DNA of 64,000 bases, taken from NCBI RefSeq assembly GCF_000657795.2, contig NZ_JHEP02000011.1, forward strand, positions 115,952 to 179,951, read 5' to 3'. Of the stretch, positions 17,591 to 25,158 are shown in pieces. This DNA is from Bordetella pseudohinzii (GTDB taxonomy: Bacteria > Pseudomonadota > Gammaproteobacteria > Burkholderiales > Burkholderiaceae_B). The notes below the pieces were generated by a model. It did not search any database and was not told the DNA's origin. It worked only from the letters and a program-made list of their open reading frames with translations. Numbering within the stretch: position 1 is the first letter of the stretch; every line of letters starts with the position of its first letter. The translations under genes were made by a program, and so were the position numbers.

Positions 17591-18275
17591 TGCCGCTGCC
17601 CTGGTTTTCTGGCCGCTGGCCACGGTGCTGGCCTATCTCTGCGCGCGCGCCGTCTATCGCCGCCACGGCTATTGGTGGAGTTCCACCCTGGTGCTGGCGC
17701 CGGCGCTGCTGCTGGTCCTGGCGCTCCTGCTGCACGCGGGCTACGCCGACTACATGCGCGGCAGCCATTGGCTGATGGCCATGCTCAGTCCGGTCATCGT
17801 GTCCTTCGCGCTGCCGCTCTACCAGGAGCGCGCCCTGATCCGCCGCTATTGGCCCATTCTGCTGGTGGGCGTGTCGGTGGGCAGCCTCATCGCCGGCGTG
17901 AGCGCCTGGCTGCTGGCCAGCTGGCTGGAGCTGCCGGCCGATGTGCGCCTGAGCCTGGTGCCGCGGTCGGTGGCCACGCCCTTCGCCATGACGGTGTCGT
18001 CCCGGCTGGGCGGCGTTCCCGACCTGACCGCCGTCTTTGTCATCGTCACCGGCGTGCTGGGCGCCCTCATGGGCCAGGCGCTGCGCCGCCTGCTGCCTTT
18101 GCGGTCCTCGCTGGCGCGCGGCGCGCTATTCGGCATGGGCGCGCATGGCGCGGGCGTGGCCAAGGCGCGCGAACTGGCCGCCGACGAAGGCTCCATCGCG
18201 GGTCTGGTCATGGTGCTGGCCGGCTTGTCCAATGTCCTCATCACGCCCGGCGTGGCGTATCTGCTGGCCAGTTGA
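17583..18275 (+). CDS. cidB: CidB/LrgB-family membrane protein
   Basis: 230 residues, the standard LrgB length, with about six to seven hydrophobic segments. The family signature is present in the second half: PRSVATPFAM near residue 122, GGVPDLTAVFVIVTG, and near the C-terminus GAHGAGVAKARE. It overlaps the cidA stop by 8 bp, so the pair is co-translated. It is thought to act with CidA in the inner membrane. The upstream part of the frame contains no other gene. Confidence 0.88.
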   Translation: MLDAAALVFWPLATVLAYLCARAVYRRHGYWWSSTLVLAPALLLVLALLLHAGYADYMRGSHWLMAMLSPVIVSFALPLYQERALIRRYWPILLVGVSVGSLIAGVSAWLLASWLELPADVRLSLVPRSVATPFAMTVSSRLGGVPDLTAVFVIVTGVLGALMGQALRRLLPLRSSLARGALFGMGAHGAGVAKARELAADEGSIAGLVMVLAGLSNVLITPGVAYLLAS

Positions 18276-18343
18276 GCGGCCGGCCATCGCCGCTGCCGGC
18301 CGCCAGGTGTACAGTGGACCAGGGAAATGCCGGGGAGGGCGCG

Positions 18344-18829
18344 ATGACGATGGGATGGCGATTGCGCGGGATGGCCTGGGGGCTGGCCCTGCTGTGTGTG
18401 ATGGCGGGCCTGGCGCGCGCGGCCGGGCCGCTGGATGCGGCCCGCGATCTGGTGGCGCGGCAGAATCTCGGCGTGGCGCTGCTGCCCATGGGGCTGGCCG
18501 CGGCCCTGCGCACCGAGACCTATGCCGGCCTGGCCAGACAGCTCGGGCCGGAAAAAGCCCAGGCCCTGCTCGAAGAAGAACTCAAGCGCGCCGCGCCCAC
18601 CTATCGGGCGCAATGGGATGAAAACCTCGCCCAGGCCTATAGCCAGTTCTTCACGGCCGCCGAGCTGGAGTCGGTGGCCGACAAGGGCGACGCCGCTCCC
18701 GAGGCCGCCAAGCTGCAGGGCGCGGCCAACCAGGTCGGCGCGGCCATGATGCAGCTGTCCGCGCCCCTGCTCAGTCAATATGTGGCCGATGTCCTCCTGG
18801 GGGCGCAGAAGCGCGCCAGCGGGGGCTAG
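18344..18829 (+). CDS. Secreted DUF2059-like protein
   Basis: 161 residues. The signal peptide is clear: positive start, hydrophobic core ALLCVMAGL and cleavage after ARA near residue 27. The mature part is mostly helical. The stretch AYSQFFTAAELESVADKG resembles the C-terminal half of DUF2059 proteins, but the match is weak. The ATG at 18344 follows GGGGAGGG. Its last 4 bp overlap the end of the convergent dehydrogenase gene. It is probably periplasmic; function unknown. Confidence 0.75.
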   Translation: MTMGWRLRGMAWGLALLCVMAGLARAAGPLDAARDLVARQNLGVALLPMGLAAALRTETYAGLARQLGPEKAQALLEEELKRAAPTYRAQWDENLAQAYSQFFTAAELESVADKGDAAPEAAKLQGAANQVGAAMMQLSAPLLSQYVADVLLGAQKRASGG

Positions 18830-19587
18830 TCCTTCACCAGGCCGCCATCGACCACCAGGTTCTGGCCGGTCACCGCGCGGGCCCAGGGCGACAGAAAGAA
18901 CATCACCGCGTCGGCGAATTCGGCCGGCGTGGTCACGCGCCGCAAGGGCGTCAGGCTGGCGATCAGGTCGAACACCGCCTGCGGCGTCGAGGCGCTGGCG
19001 TCGGTGGTCTGCAGCAGGCCGCCGGAGACCATATTGACCGTGATGCCATGAGGGCCGAGGTCTTGCGCGGCCGTGCGCGTGAGCGACAGCAGGGCGGCCT
19101 TGGAGGCGGTGTAGTCGTGGTAGGGGACCACCGGGTTCTGGACCAGGTTGGTGCCGATATTGACGATGCGGCCAAAGCCGGCCTGGCGCATGGCCGGCAG
19201 CGCCGCCTGCATGGTGTTGAGCGCGCCCTTGAGGGCGCCGTCGAGCTGAGCCTGAAAACGGTCCCAGGCGATGTCGCCCAATTGCGGACGGGCGTCGCCA
19301 TCGAAATGGAAATCCGCCAGGGCATTGTTGACCACCGACAGCACGGGCTGGCCGGTATGTTCGGCCGCCGCCGCCATCAGGGCGCGCACCTGGCCGGCAT
19401 CGGTCACATCGGCTTGCAAGGCGATGGACAGCGGGCCGAGTTCTTCGGCCAGGGCTTCGGCCTGGCGCTTGCTGCGGCGGTAGTTGACGATGACGCGGGC
19501 GCCGGCCTGGGCCAGCGCCCGCGCGATGGCCGCGCCCAGGCCGCGGCCCGCGCCCGTGACCAGGATGGTCTGTGCGGATATATCCAT
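18826..19587 (-). CDS. SDR-family oxidoreductase (3-oxoacyl-ACP reductase-like)
   Basis: 253 residues, classical SDR length. The N-terminal nucleotide-binding motif is TGAGRGLG (residues 10-17) and the catalytic YTASK motif is intact near residue 150. Two positions differ from the norm: the NNAG motif reads NNAL, and the catalytic serine position, 13 residues before the tyrosine, is a threonine (VNIGTN). Threonine can replace serine in some SDRs, so activity is possible. The substrate is unknown. It ends overlapping the convergent DUF2059-like gene by 4 bp. Confidence 0.85.
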   Translation of the reverse strand: MDISAQTILVTGAGRGLGAAIARALAQAGARVIVNYRRSKRQAEALAEELGPLSIALQADVTDAGQVRALMAAAAEHTGQPVLSVVNNALADFHFDGDARPQLGDIAWDRFQAQLDGALKGALNTMQAALPAMRQAGFGRIVNIGTNLVQNPVVPYHDYTASKAALLSLTRTAAQDLGPHGITVNMVSGGLLQTTDASASTPQAVFDLIASLTPLRRVTTPAEFADAVMFFLSPWARAVTGQNLVVDGGLVKD

Positions 19588-19654
19588 GTCGAATCTCCAG
19601 TAGGCGGGCATTATGCCCGTCCGCCGGGGGCAAGGGCGCCAGGCGGCGCCGGAC

Positions 19655-20206
19655 TCAATGTCCGGTGCTGTCGGCTTGGCGGCTGGCCTCGAAGAGGAAC
19701 CAGGTGCGCTTTTCGGTTTCGTCGATCCAGTTCTCGATGAGGCTGGAGCTGGCGATATCGTGGTACTCGTCGGTGATGTCGTGCGCTTCGCGCAGCGCCG
19801 CGGCCAGGGCCTTGTTGTCATCGCGCAGCTCGGCCAGCATGTCCAGCGGCTGCACATAGTCCGCGTCATTGTCCAGCACCCGCTGCATGCGGGCGATATG
19901 GCCGATGGAACGCAGCGTCGTGCCGCCGATCTTGCGCACGCGCTCGGCCAGGGCGTCGGTCATGGCGAACAATTCGTCGCCCTGTTCGTCCAGCATCAGG
20001 TGATAGTCGCGGAAGTGCGGGCCACTGACGTGCCAGTGGAAATTCTTGGTCTTGAGGTAGAGGGCGAAGACATCGGCCAGCAACTGGTTCAGCGCGGCGG
20101 AGATGTCGCGGGTGGCGGCTTGCGCCAGGTCGGTGGGGGTGGCAAGCGGACGTTTGCGGCGCTCGACCGCTGCGCGCTTCTGTTTCGGATCCAGTTTCTT
20201 GGCCAT
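19655..20206 (-). CDS. dps: Dps-family DNA-binding ferritin-like protein
   Basis: 183 residues. It should form a 12-mer cage that stores iron, removes peroxide and coats DNA in starvation or oxidative stress. The inter-subunit ferroxidase ligands are seen in NFHWHVSGPHF (His near 53-55) and in YHLMLDEQGDELF (Asp and Glu near 70-75). The N-terminal Lys/Arg-rich tail (AKKLDPKQKRAAVERRKRP) fits DNA binding. The ATG at 20206 has AGGAG nine bases upstream; a TTG three codons earlier would leave no space for it. It is a stand-alone gene. Confidence 0.93.
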   Translation of the reverse strand: MAKKLDPKQKRAAVERRKRPLATPTDLAQAATRDISAALNQLLADVFALYLKTKNFHWHVSGPHFRDYHLMLDEQGDELFAMTDALAERVRKIGGTTLRSIGHIARMQRVLDNDADYVQPLDMLAELRDDNKALAAALREAHDITDEYHDIASSSLIENWIDETEKRTWFLFEASRQADSTGH

Positions 20207-20434
20207 GGCAAGCAACTCCTTTCCAGAGGTTAAGTCCGAGTCAGTCCCGGCGATAGGCGCCAGTCTGGTTCTAGCGTAAACCCCTAGTCCGCCTTTGCCA
20301 ATCGGACACTGTCATCCCTTCTGATCTGGCGCAAAGCGGCGCGGTTGCATTGCCCATGCGGATCGGCGAGCATAGCCGGGTCGAACCAAGACCTTGTGCG
20401 GCCGGGCGCCGCATGTTTCCAGGGAGTGGCAAGC

Positions 20435-20650
20435 ATGGAATGGAAAATCACACGCAGCGGCTGGGTGGGCGATCGCAACTTCGATGTCGAGATGGCCGAG
20501 GACGCGGCGGGCTTCGTGCCCCGCGTGAAGGTCTACGGCTTCCCGCCGCTGGATGTTCCCGATGCGCCCTATCCCACGGAGGCGCTGGCGCTCAAGGCGG
20601 CCGTGCGCCGCCTGTCGCAGGAGTTCGATGAAGAGCCGCGCCTGAATTGA
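20435..20650 (+). CDS. Small conserved hypothetical protein
   Basis: 71 residues, not recognised. The ATG at 20435 (MEWKITRSGW) has AGGGAG nine bases upstream; an in-frame extension to 20345 lacks such a site. The protein is soluble, mixed alpha/beta, with PRVKVYGFPPLD in the middle and a helical acidic C-terminus. No signal or membrane segment is present. It lies between dps and an ArsR-type regulator, both on the other strand, and ends 4 bp before the end of the latter. Confidence 0.6.
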   Translation: MEWKITRSGWVGDRNFDVEMAEDAAGFVPRVKVYGFPPLDVPDAPYPTEALALKAAVRRLSQEFDEEPRLN

Positions 20651-20654
20651 CGCC

Positions 20655-21365
20655 TCAGGCGGCCGCCGGCAGCGCGCCGCGCGGTTGAGGTTCGATGCGC
20701 GCGCCAAAGGCCGCGCTCATCTGGCGCGCGCCCTTGTCGGTCAGGCGCAGCGCACGCGAATCCAAGTCGCGCGTGGCCCAGCCGCGCGCCAGGGCCAGAT
20801 CCAGCAAGGCCGCGCCCAGGGCGCCGCCCAGGTGGGGGCGGCGCGCGCTCCAGTCCATGCAGGCGCAGGCCAGCTGGCGTTTTTTCTTTTGCAGGGCCGG
20901 GGCGTCCAGGCCCAGCGCGGCCAGCCTGGCCGTGCCCAGCGGCGTCAGCCGGTAGTCCTCCAGCCAGCCATGCTGCAGCAGAGCGTCATGCAGGGTGACG
21001 GCGACCGTGCCGGCCATATGGTCGTAGCAGGTGCGCGCATGGCGCAGCGCCGTGGGGGTGGAGGGCTCGAAGACGGGCCGGGGGGCATCGGCCAGGATGA
21101 GCAGGGCCTCCAGGGCGCGGGCGATGTCGCTGCCCGCCAGGCGGTAATAGCGGTGCCGCCCCTGGGTCTGCAAGGCCACCAGGCCCTGGGCCATCAGGCG
21201 CTGGAAATGGCTGCTGGCGGTGGGGGCGCTGATGCCGGCCACGGCCGCCAGCTCGGTCGCCGTCCGGGCGCAGCCATCAAGCAATGAACAGAGCATGCGC
21301 GCGCGGGCCGGGTCGGCGATGGCCGCCGCGATGGCCGCGACCCGTTCGTCGGCGTGGTATTCCAT
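20655..21365 (-). CDS. ArsR-type winged-helix regulator with long C-terminal extension
   Basis: 236 residues. The first 95 form an ArsR HTH (ATELAAVAGISAPTASSHF, then HRYYRLAG). The remaining 140 residues carry LQKKKRQLACACMDWSARRPHLGG, where a Cys-x-Cys motif sits in a tryptophan-containing segment; this extended type occurs in many Proteobacteria and is not the short metal-sensing form. The ATG at 21365 (MEYHADE) is chosen by alignment to the HTH start; the longer upstream frame looks random. Effector and target are unknown. Confidence 0.85.
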   Translation of the reverse strand: MEYHADERVAAIAAAIADPARARMLCSLLDGCARTATELAAVAGISAPTASSHFQRLMAQGLVALQTQGRHRYYRLAGSDIARALEALLILADAPRPVFEPSTPTALRHARTCYDHMAGTVAVTLHDALLQHGWLEDYRLTPLGTARLAALGLDAPALQKKKRQLACACMDWSARRPHLGGALGAALLDLALARGWATRDLDSRALRLTDKGARQMSAAFGARIEPQPRGALPAAA

Positions 21366-21430
21366 ATTTCGGCTCCCGGCTAACAGTGGATGGCGCCAGC
21401 ATAGCCGCGTCCTCGCCGCGCGGACAAGCT

Positions 21431-22021
21431 TCAGACCGGTTTGCGCGAGGCCGGCGGCTGGACCACGGCCACGGGGCTGTCGACCAGCACGCATTGCTTG
21501 CCGGTGCGCTTGCAATGATCTCGCACCCGCCAATAGGCATCGTGGCTGATGCAGCCGGTCTGGCAGATGACCAGATCGGCGGCGCGCAGGCTGGCTTCAA
21601 GAGCCGCCTCTTCGCCCTCCAGGGTCAGAAAGCGCCCACCCGTGCTTTCGACCAGCTGCCGGGCCAGGCCGGCGGTGCTGTCGTCGCCGCCCACGCAGAG
21701 CACGGCGCGGCTGCCGCCGCTGCGCTGGCGGGCCAGCGAGCGGACTCTTTCCATCAGTTGCTCGACCTGCCGGGCCAGGATCTTGCGGCGCGGCAGCTGG
21801 GCGGCCTCGCGCAGGGCCCGCTGATCCGCCTCATCCCAGGCCTTGCGCGTATCGCGCAGCACGACCGCCAGGCGGGCCTGGAAGAGGGCGTTTTCGAGCT
21901 GGCCGATGCGCTCGGCCTGGCGCCGCAGGCGCAGCGAGCAATCGGCCTGGACACGGCCATAGGCTTGCAGCAGGGCGGCGTGCTCCGAGCGCAATTGCTC
22001 GGCGTCGGACAGCGTGGACAT
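21431..22021 (-). CDS. DUF2325 domain protein behind a Fur box
   Basis: 196 residues. The first 95 are strongly helical and charged, probably coiled coil (RRQAERIGQLENALFQARL). From about residue 105 there is a Rossmann-like DUF2325 domain: VLCVGGDDSTAGLARQLVE, then DLVICQTGCISHDAYWRVRDHCK with two cysteines, then VLVDSP. The function of DUF2325 is not established. A good Fur box lies 53 bp upstream of the ATG, so iron-dependent repression is likely and a role in iron limitation is inferred. Confidence 0.85.
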   Translation of the reverse strand: MSTLSDAEQLRSEHAALLQAYGRVQADCSLRLRRQAERIGQLENALFQARLAVVLRDTRKAWDEADQRALREAAQLPRRKILARQVEQLMERVRSLARQRSGGSRAVLCVGGDDSTAGLARQLVESTGGRFLTLEGEEAALEASLRAADLVICQTGCISHDAYWRVRDHCKRTGKQCVLVDSPVAVVQPPASRKPV

Positions 22022-22073
22022 GCGGCCTCCAGGGACGGATACGGGGAAAGTCGCGCAAGCTCAGAAGTATAAG

Positions 22074-22088
22074 TGATAATCATTATTG
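22074..22088. promoter_or_regulatory. Fur box
   Basis: TGATAATCATTATTG matches the 7-1-7 Fur consensus TGATAAT-N-ATTATCA at 12 of 14 positions. It lies 53 bp upstream of the DUF2325 gene start (minus strand) and 140 bp upstream of regB (plus strand). The position fits repression of the DUF2325 gene best. Confidence 0.7.
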
Positions 22089-22227
22089 TTTATAGATGGG
22101 GCAGACCCGTCCCGGCCAGGCCGGGCGGCGCCAAGCGTCGGCCCGAAATTCGCAATACAATCCAGGGTTTAGCCTCGGCCAGGCCTGTCCTTCGGCCTCA
22201 TCCCGCCCGCGCGGCGCTTTTTGCCCC

Positions 22228-23427
22228 ATGCCTGGTAGTTCCGCCATTTCTTTTCTGCGCACCCTGTGCAGCCTGCGCTGGCTGGCCATAGGCGGGCAGG
22301 CCATCACGGTGCTCGTGGCCAGCGGCCTCCTGGGGCTGCCCTTGCCGCTGGAGCCCCTGTGGGCCGGGGTCGGGGCGCTGGTGGCCTTTAATGCCTATGC
22401 CAGCCTGCGCCTGCGGCGCACGCGCGATATCTCCTATGGGACGGCCTTCGCGCATCTGTTGGTCGACATGGCGGTGCTGGCCTGGATGGTGGGCTGGAGC
22501 GGCGGCATCACCAATCCCTTCGGCACCATGTTCCTGGTGCTCATCGCCCTGGCGGCTTTTGCCCTGCCGGGCGGCTGGGCCTTTGCCGCGGCCCTGGCCA
22601 GCCTGGCCGGCTATACCGCCGCGGCGGTCTTCGGGCAGCCCCTGGCCAGCAGCCACAATACCTATATCCTGCTGTTGTGGGGCCTGGGCGCCAATTTCCT
22701 GATCTCCGCCGGCGTGGTGCTGTATTTCTCGACGCGGCTGGCGGCCGACATGCGCGCCCGCGAGCGCGAACTGGCGCTGCTGCGCGAGCGCTTCACGCGC
22801 AACGAAGGCATTGTCGCCCTGGCCACCCATGCCGCGGCCATGGCGCACGAACTGAACACCCCGCTGGCGACCATGACGCTGCTGGCCGACGAGGTGCGCG
22901 ACGAGCTGCGCGATCCCGGTCTGCGCGCCGATGTCGATACGCTGCGCGAACTGCTGGCCCTGTGCCGCGAGCGCATCCGCAACCTGGCCGTGCCCACCGA
23001 GGTGGACCTGGTGCGGGTGGTGGGGCAGTGGCGCTTGATACGGCCCACCATCGATCTGCGCCGCACCGGCAGCCTGCCCGAGTCGCTGCGGGTGGAGCCG
23101 GCCATCGCCCATCTGCTGCAGGCGCTGCTGAACAACGCCGCCGACGCGGGCGAGGAGGCCGGCGACCCCCGGGTGGACCTGCGCCTGGAGTTCCTGGACG
23201 GCGCCCTGCGCGGCGAAGTGCGCGATCATGGCCGCGGCTTCGACCCGGACCACACCGTGCTGCCGGCGCTTTTCAGCAGCGATAAGCCGGGCGGACTGGG
23301 GGTGGGGCTGGCGCTGTCTCACGCCACGGTGGAACAATTAGGGGGCGAAATGACCATCTCGGCCGCGGAAGGCGGCGGCGCCCGCATCAGTTTCAACCTG
23401 CCTCTGGGTGGGGCGACATCATCATGA
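22228..23427 (+). CDS. regB: RegB/PrrB-type redox-sensing histidine kinase
   Basis: 399 residues. About six membrane helices fill residues 10-170, including the quinone-binding signature GGITNPF (92-98). The phospho-acceptor is His207 in AMAHELNTP. Cys246 in LLALCRERI sits at the position of the redox-active cysteine of RegB. The ATP-binding domain follows, with LLNNAADAG (N box), DHGRGF (G1) and GGLGVGLALSHA (G2). It senses the redox state of the quinone pool and phosphorylates RegA. The ATG at 22228 begins just before the first helix. It overlaps regA by 4 bp (ATGA), and cyoABCD lies next. Confidence 0.93.
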   Translation: MPGSSAISFLRTLCSLRWLAIGGQAITVLVASGLLGLPLPLEPLWAGVGALVAFNAYASLRLRRTRDISYGTAFAHLLVDMAVLAWMVGWSGGITNPFGTMFLVLIALAAFALPGGWAFAAALASLAGYTAAAVFGQPLASSHNTYILLLWGLGANFLISAGVVLYFSTRLAADMRARERELALLRERFTRNEGIVALATHAAAMAHELNTPLATMTLLADEVRDELRDPGLRADVDTLRELLALCRERIRNLAVPTEVDLVRVVGQWRLIRPTIDLRRTGSLPESLRVEPAIAHLLQALLNNAADAGEEAGDPRVDLRLEFLDGALRGEVRDHGRGFDPDHTVLPALFSSDKPGGLGVGLALSHATVEQLGGEMTISAAEGGGARISFNLPLGGATSS

Positions 23428-23981
23428 CGGAATCGAATGCTCCCGTCGGTCTCTTGATCGACGATGACGAACTCTATGTAAAGACGCTGCAGCGCAGCCT
23501 GGCGCGGCGCGGCCTGCAGACCCATGTGGCCTGCAATATCGCCGAGGCCTTGCGGGTGGCCGAAGAGCTGCGGCCGGCTTTCGCGCTGGTGGACCTGCGC
23601 CTGGGCGAGGATTCGGGCCTGACGCTGATCCGGCCCTTGCGGGCCCTGCGCGAGGACATGCGCATCCTGCTGGTGACGGGCTATGCCAGCGTCGCCACGG
23701 CCGTGGAGGCCATCAAGCGCGGCGCCGATGACTACTTGCCGAAACCGGCGACCGCCCCCATGATATTGAGGACGCTGGGTCTCATGAAGCCGGAAACGGT
23801 TACGATTGAGACGACCATGACGCCCCTGCACCGCCTAGAATGGGAGCACATCCAGCAGGCCCTGCACGAGACCGGCGGCAACGTCTCGGCCGCCGCCCGC
23901 CTGCTGGGCATGCATCGCCGGTCGCTGCAGCGCAAGCTCATGAAAAAACCCGGCCCGGAGCGCGAACCCGTCATCGAGTAG
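23424..23981 (+). CDS. regA: RegA/PrrA/ActR-type response regulator
   Basis: 185 residues: receiver domain (about 8-120) and a Fis-type HTH at the C-terminus. The acidic pocket is LLIDDDE, the phosphorylation site Asp57 in ALVDLRLG, the switch residues lie in LLVTGYAS, and the conserved lysine in DYLPKP. The HTH GNVSAAARLLGMHRRSLQRKL is nearly invariant in this family. With RegB it controls respiratory and energy genes in response to redox state. An inverted repeat fitting the RegA consensus lies 28 bp after its stop, before cyoABCD. Confidence 0.95.
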   Translation: MTESNAPVGLLIDDDELYVKTLQRSLARRGLQTHVACNIAEALRVAEELRPAFALVDLRLGEDSGLTLIRPLRALREDMRILLVTGYASVATAVEAIKRGADDYLPKPATAPMILRTLGLMKPETVTIETTMTPLHRLEWEHIQQALHETGGNVSAAARLLGMHRRSLQRKLMKKPGPEREPVIE

Positions 23982-24008
23982 CGTATCCGCCCCAGCCGGC
24001 GAAAAAGC

Positions 24009-24029
24009 GCTGCGACATATTGTCGCAGC
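24009..24029. promoter_or_regulatory. 21-bp perfect inverted repeat, RegA-type site, between regA and cyoA
   Basis: GCTGCGACA (24009-24017) and TGTCGCAGC (24021-24029) are exact inverted copies with a TAT centre. Inside is GCGAC-N5-GTCGC, which fits the published RegA/PrrA consensus GCGNC-N-GNCGC. It may be the binding site through which RegA controls cyoABCD. Without a T-run it is a poor intrinsic terminator, though a structural role at the regA 3' end remains possible. Confidence 0.65.
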
Positions 24030-24048
24030 CCCTGTCCCCGGCAGGGGC
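24028..24048. repeat. Second inverted repeat in the regA-cyoA intergenic region
   Basis: GCCCCTG (24028-24034) and CAGGGGC (24042-24048) form a 7-bp stem with a 7-nt loop, directly joined to the preceding inverted repeat. No T-run follows. It may be part of a regA mRNA 3' structure. Confidence 0.5.
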
Positions 24049-24076
24049 GCGTCTAAGACCCTGCTGACACGCCTCT

Positions 24077-24093
24077 GGCACCAATCTGGTGCC
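24077..24093. promoter_or_regulatory. Third inverted repeat upstream of cyoA
   Basis: GGCACC-AATCT-GGTGCC is a perfect 6-bp inverted repeat with a 5-bp spacer, centred 162 bp upstream of the cyoA start. Its pattern resembles an NtrC-type site, but no sigma-54 promoter is visible here. It is a candidate operator for an unidentified regulator of the oxidase genes. Confidence 0.45.
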
Positions 24094-24246
24094 CGTCCCC
24101 CTCCCGCACTGCGTCATTCCGTCGCACCCCCCTGGGCCGCCGCACTGGCTACAGTCGAAGTCTTGTTTGGGTTCTGTGTGAAGTTCCCCTCAGTGTGAAC
24201 CGATCCAGGCCAGCAAACCTTTTCTCCATCCATCCCAAGGCTGTAC

Positions 24247-25155
24247 GTGAAACACCCCCACCTTGCGACTCTCGCGCGCACGCTAGCTGTCGGCGCTGTC
24301 ATGCTGCTTGGCGGCTGCACGATGGAAATTCTCTCTCCCAAGGGAGACATCGGCGCCCAGGAAAAAACCCTGCTCCTCACCGCACTCGGCTTGATGCTGT
24401 TGATCGTGGTGCCCGTCATATTCATGACGCTCTACTTCGCCTGGAAGTACCGGGCCTCCAACACGGAAGCCGAGTATCTGCCGAAGTGGTCGCACTCGAC
24501 CCGTATCGAAGTCGTGGTCTGGACCATCCCCTGCATCATCATCGCCATCCTGGCGGTGCTGACCTGGAAGTCCTCGCATGCGCTGGACCCGTACCGCCCG
24601 CTGGAATCCGACGCCAAGCCGGTGACCATCGAAGTGGTGTCCCTGGACTGGAAGTGGCTGTTCATCTACCCGGAGTACGGCATCGCGACGGTCAACCAGA
24701 TCGCCTTCCCCGTGCACACCCCGGTCAACTTCCGCATCACCTCGCAGTCGGTGATGAACTCGTTCTTCATTCCGCAGCTGGGCAGCCAGATCTATTCGAT
24801 GGCGGGCATGGAGACCAAGCTGCACCTGAACGCATTTGAAGAAGGCGACTACGCCGGCCTGTCGGCCAACTACAGCGGCGGCGGCTTCTCCGGCATGCGT
24901 TTCCGCGCGCTGGCCATGTCGCAGCAAGGTTTCGAGGACTGGATCAAGCAGGCCAAGGCCTCCAGCCAGACGCTCACGCCCGACGTCTACGCCGAGCTGA
25001 CCAAGCCGAGCGAGCACAACCCGGTGACGCTGTATTCGGACGTGCCCGCCGGCATGTTCGATTTCATCGTGCACAACCAAATGAGCAAGATGGCCGGTGT
25101 CGACCCTGCGACGTGCACGCCCGCCTCGAAGAATCTGATCGCTGTTGCGGAGTAA
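24247..25155 (+). CDS. cyoA: Cytochrome bo3 ubiquinol oxidase subunit II
   Basis: 302 residues. A signal with lipobox LLGGC (Cys near 19) is followed by two membrane helices (about 40-65 and 85-105) and a periplasmic cupredoxin-like domain. The CuA ligands of cytochrome c oxidases are absent, which marks it as a quinol oxidase subunit; WKWLFIYPEYGIATVNQIAFP and the QLGSQIYSMAGM segment are typical of CyoA. The start is GTG at 24247 with AAGG six bases upstream. First gene of cyoABCD, downstream of regBA. Confidence 0.95.
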   Translation: MKHPHLATLARTLAVGAVMLLGGCTMEILSPKGDIGAQEKTLLLTALGLMLLIVVPVIFMTLYFAWKYRASNTEAEYLPKWSHSTRIEVVVWTIPCIIIAILAVLTWKSSHALDPYRPLESDAKPVTIEVVSLDWKWLFIYPEYGIATVNQIAFPVHTPVNFRITSQSVMNSFFIPQLGSQIYSMAGMETKLHLNAFEEGDYAGLSANYSGGGFSGMRFRALAMSQQGFEDWIKQAKASSQTLTPDVYAELTKPSEHNPVTLYSDVPAGMFDFIVHNQMSKMAGVDPATCTPASKNLIAVAE

Positions 25156-25158
25156 TTG

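Noticed and set aside
19605..19619. Terminator between the SDR gene and dps (CGGGCAT-T-ATGCCCG)
   Set aside because: A single-base loop cannot form a hairpin as drawn and no T-run follows on either strand.
24077..24093. NtrC binding site upstream of cyoA
   Set aside because: The symmetry fits, but no sigma-54 promoter is present and there is no known nitrogen control of bo3 oxidase. It is kept only as an unassigned inverted repeat.
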